From positions 1-10,826 of the forward strand of contig JAQGHK010000123.1 of NCBI GenBank assembly GCA_028288875.1: a stretch of DNA of 10,826 nt. The letters are read 5' to 3'. Shown in pieces: positions 1 through 7,169 of this stretch (the stretch's first letter is position 1; each line of letters starts with the position of its first letter). The notes beneath the pieces were generated by a model, which saw nothing but the letters and a program-made list of their open reading frames with translations, was not told the origin of the DNA and made no database searches. This DNA comes from Phycisphaerales bacterium. GTDB taxonomy: Bacteria; Planctomycetota; Phycisphaerae; Tepidisphaerales; Tepidisphaeraceae. The translations under genes and the position numbers were made by a program.

Positions 1-1458
1 GCGTTCCACGGCGCGACGGCCAGCGGCGACCCGCAGGCCTTCCGCGGCCGCAGCGCCAGCGCCCAGTTCGATAACTTCGTCCGCGGCTCCAGCGGCGTCA
101 CCACTGGCGGCGTCACAAGCTACAACGCCAATCAAACGCGCGCCTACTACGGCGACAGCCGCAACGTTCCGCCGCCCGCGGGCACGGTCGGCATCTCCAC
201 CACGGGCGGCTACAGCCCGCCCGTGCCCACGGCTTGGCGCAGCGTCGACCCGCGCACCTCGGCCGTCAGCAATGGAACGACTGCGGTCATCAATCGCCCC
301 GGCGATCTGGCCCAGCCCGGCGCGGTGGACAACATCTACGCCCCCAATGCCGTTGATGTTTCGGCCCTGCCGGTCTCCGTCGGCAACCCGGCCGCGCTGT
401 CGGACTACACGCAATTAAACACCACCACGATCGCCCAGTTCACGCCGTCGCAGATCAAGCAGATGCAGTCGGAAGACTCCACGCCGCGCCTGCCCGGCCA
501 GACGCCGCTGAATGGCACGAACAGCTCGCCGACCGATCCGGCCCAGCAACAGCCGCTGACCTCGTCTGCCAACTCCGCAGCGAACAGCGTCAACTCGTCG
601 CCGAACGCAGTTTCCGCCAACACGCCGGCGGCGTCGCCGATGGCGAACCAGGCGACGATCGATAATTCGGTCAGCAATTCCGTCACGCCGAGCAATGGCG
701 CGGAACTGGGGACGATCGTTCGCATGGCCCCGAAAGTTGCGATGGCCGGCCAGCCGGATAAATCCGGTGCCGCTGCCGCCCAAGCGGGCGACGCGCCCAA
801 GCGTCCGGGCCAGGCCGCTGAAGAAGCCAGCCGCGCCTTCGCCAAGGAAAGAGCCCAGCAGGCCAAGGCCGACGCGAACAAGACGGATGCCGCCAAGCCC
901 GCGGACACGACAGCCAAGCCGAGCGACACTGCCAAGCCCGCCGGCCCGCCGCCCAAGGTCGCCAGCTTCGCCGGTCAAGCCACGAATCAGAACATCAGCG
1001 AGCTGCTCACCAAGGCCGAGCAGCAGGTGAAGGAAGGCAAGTACGGCAGCGCGATCGACACCTACGGCGCCGCCGAAGCCGCCTCGCCGCGTAACGCCAC
1101 TGTGAAGCTCGGCCGGGCCAATGCCGAACTCGGCGGCACCTACTACCGCCGGGCCGAGCAATCTCTCCGCGGCGCCTTCGGTGCCGACAAGAAGCTGCTG
1201 GCGAACCAATACGATCTCCGAGCCTTCCTCGGCGACGATCGCCTGCAGACGATCCAGAAAGACCTGAGCGATCTCGTCCAGAACAAGCCGAACGAAACCG
1301 GCTCGGCCGTCCTGCTGGCGTATGTCTACTACAACACCGGCAACGAACGCCGCGCCGCCGCTTTGCTAGATCTCGCGGACAAGCGGGCCCAAGGCCGCGA
1401 CGCGCTGATCCGTTCGATGAAGGCCAGCTGGACCTATGCTGGCGAAGACACGAAGTAA
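1..1458 (+). CDS. Low-complexity protein with C-terminal TPR-like helical region (5' end outside window)
   Basis: The frame is open from the first base of the window to a TAA at 1456-1458 (485 codons). A GTG at 223 is the first usable start inside the window, but codons 1-74 continue the same Gly/Ser/Thr/Tyr-rich composition, so the true start lies upstream. Codons 1 to about 250 are low complexity: rich in Ser, Asn, Thr, Pro and Ala, probably disordered. Around codons 298-314 there is an Ala-Lys-Pro repeat (AKPADT, AKPSDT, AKPAG). From about codon 331 to 474 the sequence is helical, with TPR-like pairs (KAEQQVKEGKYGSAIDTYGA and AVLLAYVYYNTGNERRAAAL). I do not recognise the family and assign no function. 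A helical repeat behind a long disordered region suggests a protein-protein interaction or envelope role, which is inference. A terminator-like hairpin follows at 1526-1571. Confidence 0.8.
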   Translation, partial: AFHGATASGDPQAFRGRSASAQFDNFVRGSSGVTTGGVTSYNANQTRAYYGDSRNVPPPAGTVGISTTGGYSPPVPTAWRSVDPRTSAVSNGTTAVINRPGDLAQPGAVDNIYAPNAVDVSALPVSVGNPAALSDYTQLNTTTIAQFTPSQIKQMQSEDSTPRLPGQTPLNGTNSSPTDPAQQQPLTSSANSAANSVNSSPNAVSANTPAASPMANQATIDNSVSNSVTPSNGAELGTIVRMAPKVAMAGQPDKSGAAAAQAGDAPKRPGQAAEEASRAFAKERAQQAKADANKTDAAKPADTTAKPSDTAKPAGPPPKVASFAGQATNQNISELLTKAEQQVKEGKYGSAIDTYGAAEAASPRNATVKLGRANAELGGTYYRRAEQSLRGAFGADKKLLANQYDLRAFLGDDRLQTIQKDLSDLVQNKPNETGSAVLLAYVYYNTGNERRAAALLDLADKRAQGRDALIRSMKASWTYAGEDTK

Positions 1459-1461
1459 GAA

Positions 1462-1636
1462 TTGAACCACGGAGCCACTGAGGCACGGAGAAAAACGAGC
1501 TGAAGAAGCCGTAAATAATACGCTGCAGAACAAGGGCGAGGCGAATCAAACGGTTCGCCTCGCCTATTCTGTTCATCGATTCCGGCATTTCTACTCTTCT
1601 CGTTTTCCTCCGTGTCTCCGTGCCTCCGTGGTGAAC
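1462..1636. repeat. Long imperfect inverted repeat, 'CCACGGAGGCACGGAG' type
   Basis: The left arm at about 1462-1499 and the right arm at about 1599-1636 are imperfect reverse complements over some 38 nt. Each arm is built from 8-9 nt units of the form CACGGAGG and ends in an AAAACGAG/CTCGTTTT boundary. About 100 nt lie between the arms, including the hairpin at 1526-1571. The arms fill most of the 228-nt gap between the TPR-like gene and deoC. Sequences of this kind are common dispersed intergenic repeats in planctomycete and related genomes (from general knowledge). They create spurious short reading frames and an apparent GTG start at 1612 in frame with deoC. Confidence 0.85.
1526..1571 (+). 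terminator. Terminator-like hairpin downstream of the TPR-like gene
   Basis: GGCGAGGCGAA (1535-1545) and TTCGCCTCGCC (1554-1564) form a perfect 11-bp GC-rich stem with an 8-nt loop. After a small internal loop, CAGAA (1526-1530) pairs with TTCTG (1567-1571). The stem is followed by TATTCTGTTC, a T-rich stretch but not a clean U-tract. It lies 77 nt after the stop codon of the upstream gene and is centred inside the larger inverted repeat. Intrinsic termination is the likeliest role, though the weak U-tract leaves room for doubt. Confidence 0.55.
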
Positions 1637-1649
1637 GCCGTTTTATCGC

Positions 1650-1679
1650 TCGACTCTGCTCGCCAGATTGCGGTAAAAC
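1650..1679 (+). promoter_or_regulatory. Putative deoC promoter, leaderless type
   Basis: TCGACT (1650-1655, 4 of 6 matches to TTGACA) is separated by 18 nt from TAAAAC (1674-1679, 4 of 6 matches to TATAAT). The -10 hexamer ends 7 nt before the deoC ATG, so transcription would begin at or next to the start codon. No Shine-Dalgarno sequence is present. The same TAAAACGG string precedes hisA at almost the same distance, which raises confidence. Confidence 0.4.
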
Positions 1680-1686
1680 GGACGTC

Positions 1687-2415
1687 ATGACCCCCGCAGA
1701 ACTCGCCGCGACGATTGATCACACCATTCTCAAACCCGAGGCCATGGCCAAGGACGTCGACAAGGTGGCGACCGAGGCGCTGGAATATAAATTCGCCAGC
1801 GTCTGCATCAGCCCGCCCTACGTGCAGCAGGTCGCCCAGAAGTTGGCCGGCAGCGGCGTGAAAACGTGCACGGTCATCGGCTTCCCCAATGGCACGCACA
1901 CGCCGACGATCAAGGCCATCGAGGCCACCAGCACCGTGAAGCACGGGGCCGATGAAATCGACATCGTCTCCTTCCTGCCGAACCTGCTGGCGCTGAACTT
2001 CGAGGCCGCACGAGATGAGCTGATGGAAATCGTCCGTGCCGCCCGCGCGGTTCGGAATGATGTTGTGATCAAAGTGATCGTGGAAAGTGCAGCTTTAGTG
2101 TCGATCAACAAGGATCGGGCCGAAGAAACCATCGCGCTTGCCTGCCGGGCCGTGCGGGAAAGCGGCTGCGATTTCATCAAGACCAGCACCGGCTTCCATC
2201 CCGCCGGCGGGGCGGGGCTCGAGGTCGTCGGCTGGATGAAAAAATACGGCGGCGCGGCGATCAAGGTGAAGGCCAGCGGCGGCATCCGCGATTATGCGAC
2301 CGCGATGAAAATGATCGAAGCCGGTGCCGATCGCTTGGGCGTGAGCGCGAGCGTCGCCATCGTCAACGAGGCCAAAACCGGCGTCGCCGCGACGAAGCCG
2401 GCCGGCGGGTACTAA
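1687..2415 (+). CDS. deoC: Deoxyribose-phosphate aldolase
   Basis: DeoC is a cytosolic class I aldolase that cleaves 2-deoxy-D-ribose 5-phosphate to glyceraldehyde 3-phosphate and acetaldehyde in deoxynucleoside catabolism. The 242-residue product has the family's usual length for a TIM barrel. Visible family motifs are IDHTILKP near residue 10, the VIGFPNG strand at about 63-69, EIDIV with Asp92 (equivalent of E. coli Asp102), DFIKTSTG with Lys165 (Schiff-base lysine) and IKVKASGGIR with Lys195 (second catalytic lysine). The segment after KTSTG reads FHPAGGAG rather than the more common FSTGGAT. I chose ATG 1687 because it gives the family N-terminus; the in-frame GTG at 1612 lies in a repeat arm and would add 25 foreign residues. 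No other deo gene is adjacent, so it appears to be expressed alone. Confidence 0.96.
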   Translation: MTPAELAATIDHTILKPEAMAKDVDKVATEALEYKFASVCISPPYVQQVAQKLAGSGVKTCTVIGFPNGTHTPTIKAIEATSTVKHGADEIDIVSFLPNLLALNFEAARDELMEIVRAARAVRNDVVIKVIVESAALVSINKDRAEETIALACRAVRESGCDFIKTSTGFHPAGGAGLEVVGWMKKYGGAAIKVKASGGIRDYATAMKMIEAGADRLGVSASVAIVNEAKTGVAATKPAGGY

Positions 2416-2441
2416 CGAGAACCGAGCGATACGCTTCTTGT

Positions 2442-2482
2442 CCCCTCTCCCGGTATTGCCGGGAGATGGTTAGGGTGAGGGC
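2442..2482 (-). repeat. Palindromic repeat, 'CTCTCCCGG' type, copy 1
   Basis: TCTCCCGG (2446-2453) and CCGGGAGA (2459-2466) form an 8-bp stem with a 5-nt loop, followed by a GGTTAGGGTGAGGGC tail. Read on the minus strand, its 41 nt match 2580-2620 on the plus strand at 37 positions, so the two copies are inverted relative to each other. It lies 27 nt after the deoC stop codon and could act as a transcript-end hairpin. There is no U-tract. The rest of the 132-nt gap shows nothing except a poor -10-like TAAGGT at 2538-2543. Confidence 0.8.
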
Positions 2483-2547
2483 CGGCGACAAGTTGCACCA
2501 TCGAAGTAAACGACGTCCGACGTTCAACTCACTCCGGTAAGGTCAAC

Positions 2548-4926
2548 ATGCAGCTGCGACGCAAATCGCTCCGACTGAAGCCCTCACCCCGACCCTCTCC
2601 CGGCCATACCGGGAGAGGGGGCCGAGCCCTCGCCCTGGTTGCGGTTCTTGTGAGCGCAACGTTCTCCTTCGCCGCGGCCCCTGCAGCCCCATCCGCACCA
2701 CCCACGCCCGCCGCCATCGACGACTCCATCGAGCGCGGCCGTGCCTATCTCTACACCCTGCAAAACCCCGATGGCACTTGGGAAGAGCAAGCCATCCCGC
2801 CGACCGTCAAACCAACCGACACTAAAGGCACCTATGACGACGCCCAATGGGGCGGCCGCACTGCGTTGGCGGTCTACACGCTCCTATCTCTCGGCGAGCG
2901 CCCGACGTCGGACAAGCTGCAGAAGGCGATTCAGTTTCTTCACACCTCGCCGATCAACAGCACCTACGGCCTTGCCGTGAAACTGCAGGTCTGGTCCAGT
3001 CTGCCGCAAACCGCCGAGGTGAAAAAATCGCTTCGACGCGATGCGGCCATGCTGCTGTCGTACAAGAAAAACACTGGCCAAAATTTCATCGTCTGGGACT
3101 ACGCCGCCCCCGACACCACCCGCGCCAAGCAATACACCCTCGGTTATCTCGCCACCGCCGGCTGGGGTTTGGCCGCCGCGAACGACGTCGATTACGAAGT
3201 ACCGCCGGATATCTGGCGGGCCGTCGAACGCACGCTGACCTCCTCGCAAACAGCCGACGGCGCATGGCGATTGAAGTTCGAAGCCGACACCAGCAAAGCC
3301 ACGCTCGCCAAGCCACTGCGGATGTACGACAGCGCAAACAGCGCCGCCACGCTGCAGATCGCCCAGGATTTTTCCCGCACCGATGCAGCGCCCCGCGGCA
3401 ACGTGGGTTCGCCCGCGTTGGAAAAGGCCATCGACTGGATCGCCAAGAATTACAATCAGGAGGCGTCGACCGATCCGAGCGTTGGCGCGGAGAACATCAA
3501 CCGCCGCTTGTACGGCATCGAACAGGTCGCTCTGGCGACGGGCCTACGCCGGTTCGGCAGCCATGACTGGTATGCCGAGGGCAGCGCATGGTTTCTCGAT
3601 AAGCAGACTAAAAAGGCTGGGAATTGGGGTGTGACAAGCCGGTCTGGGACCGACTATCGCCTGATCGACACCTGCTGGGCGCTGCTCTATTTGCAGCATG
3701 GTCGAGTGCCATTGGCGATGGCGAAGCTGGATTATTCCGACGCATCGGACAATCCGAAAAAGGCGCTCTGGAATCAGCGGCCACGCGATGCGGCGAACGT
3801 GGTCCGCTGGATCGGCCGATCGATCGAACGTGAATTGCGCTGGCAGATTATCGATCCCAGTGATTCGCTCGAAGCCATGCTCGAATCGCCGGTGCTCTAC
3901 TTGCCGGGCGGCGACACGCTCATGCTGAAGGCCGACGCGAAAGCGAAGCTGAAGGCATACGTCGAGAACGGCGGCCTGATTTTCGCCGTCGCCGATGGCG
4001 GTAATCCGGCCTTCTCCAAAAGCGTCGAACGCCTTGCGCTCGATCTGTTCCCCGGCAATGAATGGCGCGATCTGCCCGACACGCATCCATTGTTCGCCAG
4101 CCAGATGTACAAGCGACAGTCGTTCAAAACCCGTCCGCTGGTGCGCGGCCTGAGCAACGGCGTGCGTGAACTGGTGATCCTCGTGCCCGCCGGCGATCCG
4201 GCCAAAACCTGGCAGCTTCGCGGCGGGAAAACCAACACCGATGCCTGGCAACTGGCCGCGAACGTTGTCAGCTACGCCGTCGAAAAAACGCACTTTTACA
4301 CCCGCGGCTCAACGTGGCTCACGCCCGAAACGACGAAAAAGCCGACCAAGGCCATCACCGTCGGCCGACTGAAATACAACGGCAAATGGGACGCCGAGCC
4401 ACAGGCATGGCCGCAGTTCATCAAATACGCCCAGGCCCGCGACTTGGCCGTTACGCTGAAAACGATCGAGCCCGGCGACAAGCTCGACGGCATCGATGTT
4501 ATCTATTGCAGCGGCCCGACGGCGTTCACGCTGGACGACGCGACTCGCGACACGGTCAAAGCCTACCTCGACGCCGGCGGTCGACTCATTTTCGAAGCCG
4601 CAGGCGGGAATGGTGCGTTTGCCGCCAGCGCCCAAGCGGAACTCACCCGCTGGTACGGCGCCGACTCAATCGTGCCGCTACCGCCAACGCACGCGATCTA
4701 CGGCGACAAACTCGCTGTCGCCTTCCGCTCGTTCAACATGGCCTCAATCGACAAGCCGAACGAACCGCAATTCCGGGCCATCGAAAAAAACGGCAAAGCC
4801 ATTGCGCTCCTCAGCCGCGAAGACCTCACCGCGGGCCTGCTGGGTGTGAACACCGACGGCATCACCGGCTACACGCCGGAATCGGCGCGAGCCGTGTTGC
4901 TGCGCGTGCTGACGAAGATCAAATAA
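2548..4926 (+). CDS. Exported cyclase-fold/DUF4159 protein of unknown function
   Basis: The 792-residue product starts with an export signal: a basic N-region, a hydrophobic stretch at about 27-44 (ALALVAVLVSATFSF) and an AAAPA cleavage region. It should act outside the cytoplasm. Residues about 56-390 resemble the alpha/alpha toroid of prenyltransferase/squalene cyclase-like proteins (GRAYLYTLQNPDGTWEE, QTADGAWRLK, WALLYLQHGR), with no catalytic DxDD motif seen. Residues about 430-590 and 603-790 look like two DUF4159 modules, each with a beta strand, a GG turn and an aromatic/HP(L/I) element (SPVLYLPGG, DTHPLF; DVIYCSGP, PTHAIYG). The biochemical role of DUF4159 is unknown. DUF4159 genes often accompany MoxR/DUF58 clusters in planctomycetes, but none is visible here. 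Residues 12-25 are encoded by a palindromic repeat. ATG 2548 is the only start that keeps the hydrophobic segment; TAAGGT lies 4 nt upstream. Confidence 0.85.
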   Translation: MQLRRKSLRLKPSPRPSPGHTGRGGRALALVAVLVSATFSFAAAPAAPSAPPTPAAIDDSIERGRAYLYTLQNPDGTWEEQAIPPTVKPTDTKGTYDDAQWGGRTALAVYTLLSLGERPTSDKLQKAIQFLHTSPINSTYGLAVKLQVWSSLPQTAEVKKSLRRDAAMLLSYKKNTGQNFIVWDYAAPDTTRAKQYTLGYLATAGWGLAAANDVDYEVPPDIWRAVERTLTSSQTADGAWRLKFEADTSKATLAKPLRMYDSANSAATLQIAQDFSRTDAAPRGNVGSPALEKAIDWIAKNYNQEASTDPSVGAENINRRLYGIEQVALATGLRRFGSHDWYAEGSAWFLDKQTKKAGNWGVTSRSGTDYRLIDTCWALLYLQHGRVPLAMAKLDYSDASDNPKKALWNQRPRDAANVVRWIGRSIERELRWQIIDPSDSLEAMLESPVLYLPGGDTLMLKADAKAKLKAYVENGGLIFAVADGGNPAFSKSVERLALDLFPGNEWRDLPDTHPLFASQMYKRQSFKTRPLVRGLSNGVRELVILVPAGDPAKTWQLRGGKTNTDAWQLAANVVSYAVEKTHFYTRGSTWLTPETTKKPTKAITVGRLKYNGKWDAEPQAWPQFIKYAQARDLAVTLKTIEPGDKLDGIDVIYCSGPTAFTLDDATRDTVKAYLDAGGRLIFEAAGGNGAFAASAQAELTRWYGADSIVPLPPTHAIYGDKLAVAFRSFNMASIDKPNEPQFRAIEKNGKAIALLSREDLTAGLLGVNTDGITGYTPESARAVLLRVLTKIK
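2580..2620 (+). repeat. Palindromic repeat, 'CTCTCCCGG' type, copy 2, inside a signal-peptide coding region
   Basis: CCCTCTCCCGG (2593-2603) and CCGGGAGAGGG (2609-2619) form a perfect 11-bp stem with a 5-nt loop, preceded by CCCTCACCCCGA. It is the inverted counterpart of 2442-2482. It is read in frame as residues 12-25, PSPRPSPGHTGRGG, of the DUF4159 protein. The translation contains no stop codon and is basic, so it fits the N-region of a signal peptide. Confidence 0.85.
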
Positions 4927-4940
4927 GCGCCATCTTTCTT

Positions 4941-4961
4941 CTCTCCGGGTGCTCCGGAGAG
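4941..4961. repeat. Hairpin between convergent genes
   Basis: CTCTCCGG (4941-4948) and CCGGAGAG (4954-4961) form an 8-bp stem with loop GTGCT. It sits in the 44-nt gap between the 3' ends of the DUF4159 gene and glgB. The core resembles the CTCTCCCGG repeats at 2442 and 2593 and may be a short, diverged member. A role as a bidirectional transcript-end hairpin is plausible, but neither strand has a U-tract. Confidence 0.55.
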
Positions 4962-4970
4962 GACAAAGCG

Positions 4971-7013
4971 TCAAACTGGCGCTAACACCTGCACGCTCCG
5001 AGCCGGCACATAAACCTGGATGCTCTGCTGCCGGCCGGCGAAGTCCTGCTTCTGCACCCAGTACGTCTGCTCCTCGGCTGACAGGCCCGGGCCTTCAAAG
5101 CGGGTGCTGTCGCTGTTGAGGATGACCTTGTAATCCTTCGGGTCCGGCACGGGAATGCGCCAGTCGCTGTAGCTGTTGGTCGGGTGGAAGTTGAATACAA
5201 AAACCAGCGGTCCGCGGCGGTAGACGAGCTGCTTCTGCTCTTCGTGAATCCAGAGCTGTTCGATCAACTTGTCGTCCAGCAGGCCATAAGGCTGGTCGAT
5301 TTTCTGCATCGCGCGGTCGAACTCTGCAAGGCCTTTGTATTTCAAGTAGTCGGCCTCCATCAGGCTCCACTGGCGGCGGCAGTAGTGGTAGCTGTAGCCG
5401 TTGCCTTCGCGCGGGAAATCGACCCATTCCGGGTGGCCGAACTCATTGCCCATGAAGTTCAGATACGCTTCGCCGGCCAAGCTGAAGGTGATCAGGCGGA
5501 TCATCTTGTGCAGCGCAATGCCGCGATCGATCACCAGGCTCTGCTTGTCCTTCGACATCGACCAGTACATTTCCTGGTCCATCAACTGGAACGCGAGCGT
5601 CTTGTCGCCGACGAGCGCCTGGTCGTGACTTTCCGCATAGCCGACGTGCTTTTCGCTCCAGCGGCGGTTCAGCAGCGTGCCGTAGATGGCGTTGAGGTCC
5701 CATTGCTCGTCGGTCTTTTCCTTCAGCAGTTTGATCCAGTAATCCGGCACGCCCATGGCCAGGCGGTAATCAAAGCCCAGCCCGCCTTCATTCACCGGCC
5801 GGGCGATGCCAGCCATGCCGCTGACGTCTTCGGCGATCGTGGTCGCGTTCGGCTGAACCTCGTGGATCAGTTCATTGGCCAACTGCAGATAGGTGATCGA
5901 TTCGGGGTCGACGTTGTCGTCGAAATAGTCGTCGTAGCTGCTGAACGGCTTTCCCATGCCGTGGTCGAAGTACATCATGCTCGTGACGCCGTCGAAGCGA
6001 AATCCGTCGAACTTGAACTCCTCCAGCCAGTAGCGGCAGTTGCTCAGCAGGAACCGCTGCACTTCGTACTTGCTGTAGTCGAAGCACATGCTGTCCCACT
6101 GCTGGTGTTGGCCCTTCGCGCCGGCATGGAAGTATTGGTAGTCGGTGCCGTCGAACAGATTCAGGCCTTCCTGCGTGTTCTTGACGGCGTGGCTGTGGAC
6201 TAGATCCATGATCACCCGCAGGCCGTAGCCGTGGGCGGTGTCGATCATGAATTTAAGATCGTCCGGCGAGCCGAAGCGGCTGCTGGGGGCGAAGAAATTG
6301 CTGACGTGATAGCCGAAGCTGCCGTAGTACGGGTGCTCCTGGATGGCCATCAGCTGAATGCTGTTGTAGCCGGCCTTCACGATGCGCGGCAACGTCTTTT
6401 CGGCGTATTCACGATACGTGCCGACGCGGCCTTCTTCCTGAGCCATGCCGACGTGCGATTCATAAATCCGCAGGCCGCCTTCCAGCGCGGGGGCGGGGTT
6501 CTTCCAGTTGAACGGCTGCGGCGGCATCCAATACAGCGCTGTGAACTGCGGCGTGCCGGGCTCCTGGATCACGTACTTCGCGTAGGCGGGGATACGGTCC
6601 ATCGTGGTGCTATCGGAGAGCACCACATGCACTTTCACACGGCTGCCATGCTTCAGGCGGGCGGCGTAGTTTTCGTCATCGAGAAAGATCGACCAGACGC
6701 CGTATTGATCGCGGCCCATCGGGTCGGCGAAGCGGTCCCAGCCGTTAAATTCACCAATCAGTCGAAGCTGCAGCGCGCCGGGTGCCCATTCGCGATACCA
6801 CACGCCCGGCCGGCCGCGATGCTCGCCTCGCGTGAACCCGAAAAAATGATGGCCCTGCGACGCCTGGCCCATCAGCCCGCCGGTCGGCTCGAACCCGGCC
6901 ACCGCATCGGTGTAGCGCTTGTAGCGGGCACGGAGCGAATTGGCGTGCGGCTCCAGCCAAGGGTCGTGGTCGATCAATCCGGTGCCGTCCGTGCGCGGGA
7001 GCGTCGTTGCCAT
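4971..7013 (-). CDS. glgB: 1,4-alpha-glucan branching enzyme, eukaryote-like GH13_8 type
   Basis: This cytosolic enzyme cuts alpha-1,4-glucan chains and rejoins them as alpha-1,6 branches during glycogen synthesis. The 680-residue product has an N-terminal CBM48-like domain (about 55-150: YREWAPGA, LIGEFNGWDR), the GH13 barrel (about 180-540) and a C-terminal beta domain. Catalytic residues are visible: nucleophile Asp341 in GFRFDGVTSMM, acid/base Glu395 in TIAEDVSGM and the third carboxylate Asp464 in YAESHDQALVGDK, with region I DLVHSHA at about 270. The motifs DGFRFDGVTSM, TIAEDVSGM, GFDYRLAM, YAESHDQALVGDK and YLNFMGNEFGHPEW match animal and plant branching enzymes more than E. coli GlgB. 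I chose ATG 7013: the in-frame ATG at 7091 lies in a repeat arm and would add 26 residues. No other glg gene is nearby. Confidence 0.95.
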   Translation of the reverse strand: MATTLPRTDGTGLIDHDPWLEPHANSLRARYKRYTDAVAGFEPTGGLMGQASQGHHFFGFTRGEHRGRPGVWYREWAPGALQLRLIGEFNGWDRFADPMGRDQYGVWSIFLDDENYAARLKHGSRVKVHVVLSDSTTMDRIPAYAKYVIQEPGTPQFTALYWMPPQPFNWKNPAPALEGGLRIYESHVGMAQEEGRVGTYREYAEKTLPRIVKAGYNSIQLMAIQEHPYYGSFGYHVSNFFAPSSRFGSPDDLKFMIDTAHGYGLRVIMDLVHSHAVKNTQEGLNLFDGTDYQYFHAGAKGQHQQWDSMCFDYSKYEVQRFLLSNCRYWLEEFKFDGFRFDGVTSMMYFDHGMGKPFSSYDDYFDDNVDPESITYLQLANELIHEVQPNATTIAEDVSGMAGIARPVNEGGLGFDYRLAMGVPDYWIKLLKEKTDEQWDLNAIYGTLLNRRWSEKHVGYAESHDQALVGDKTLAFQLMDQEMYWSMSKDKQSLVIDRGIALHKMIRLITFSLAGEAYLNFMGNEFGHPEWVDFPREGNGYSYHYCRRQWSLMEADYLKYKGLAEFDRAMQKIDQPYGLLDDKLIEQLWIHEEQKQLVYRRGPLVFVFNFHPTNSYSDWRIPVPDPKDYKVILNSDSTRFEGPGLSAEEQTYWVQKQDFAGRQQSIQVYVPARSVQVLAPV

Positions 7014-7019
7014 GGCTGT

Positions 7020-7048
7020 ATCGTAGTCGTCCCCGGCGGCAATGACAC
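7020..7048 (-). promoter_or_regulatory. Putative glgB promoter, leaderless type
   Basis: On the minus strand GTGTCA (7048-7043, 4 of 6 matches to TTGACA) precedes TACGAT (7025-7020, 4 of 6 matches to TATAAT) by exactly 17 nt. The -10 hexamer ends 6 nt before ATG 7013. There is no properly placed Shine-Dalgarno sequence; a GGGGA lies about 16 nt upstream, which is too far. The promoter sits just outside the hairpin repeat at 7074-7154. Confidence 0.35.
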
Positions 7049-7073
7049 GAATAGGACCTCGGACAGATTTTTC

Positions 7074-7154
7074 TAACCGCCAAGACGCCAAGGGATGCCA
7101 ACAAGAAATATGGGTTCTTATTTCTTCTTGGCGTCCTTGGCGTCTTGGCGGTTA
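7074..7154. repeat. Near-perfect hairpin repeat, 'CCGCCAAGACGCCAAG' type
   Basis: The left arm (7074-7110) and right arm (7119-7154) are reverse complements except for a few bases around 7092-7102, with an 8-nt loop (7111-7118). Each arm holds three units of the form CGCCAAGA. It occupies the centre of the 191-nt divergent region between glgB and hisA. A 30-nt arm of the same family recurs at 7939 and 8066, so this is a dispersed repeat family. In RNA or cruciform form it would be a very strong stem, able to insulate the two outward promoters; that role is inference. Confidence 0.9.
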
Positions 7155-7169
7155 TCTCTCCCGGAGTTC

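Noticed and set aside
415..1209. Antisense frames of 183 and 264 codons across the low-complexity gene
   Set aside because: They mirror the Ser/Asn/Ala-rich sense frame and consist of biased, motif-free sequence. The sense frame is open from the window edge and continuous in composition.
1612..1686. In-frame extension of deoC to a GTG at 1612, adding 25 residues
   Set aside because: The GTG is in the right arm of the CACGGAGG repeat. DeoC proteins begin close to the IDHTILKP motif, which ATG 1687 provides.
1434..1944. Short minus-strand frames whose products read like 'SPRRHGDTEE' or 'TEARRHGG'
   Set aside because: These peptides are translations of the palindromic repeats and are a well-known annotation artefact, not proteins.
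2516..2543. Promoter for the DUF4159 gene (TCCGAC, 16 nt, TAAGGT)
   Set aside because: The -35 match is poor and TAAGGT ends only 4 nt before the ATG, too close for the leaderless pattern seen at the other three genes. It was left as a weak possibility in the gene entry.
5184..7076. Long open frames (339 and 281 codons) on the plus strand opposite glgB
   Set aside because: They lie entirely antisense to a clear full-length enzyme, have no recognisable motifs, and are a common by-product of GC-rich codon use.
7014..7091. In-frame extension of glgB to an ATG at 7091, adding 26 residues
   Set aside because: The ATG and the first codons lie in a repeat arm, the added residues have no branching-enzyme resemblance, and a promoter-like pair (7048-7020) lies inside the extension. 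ATG 7013 is preferred.
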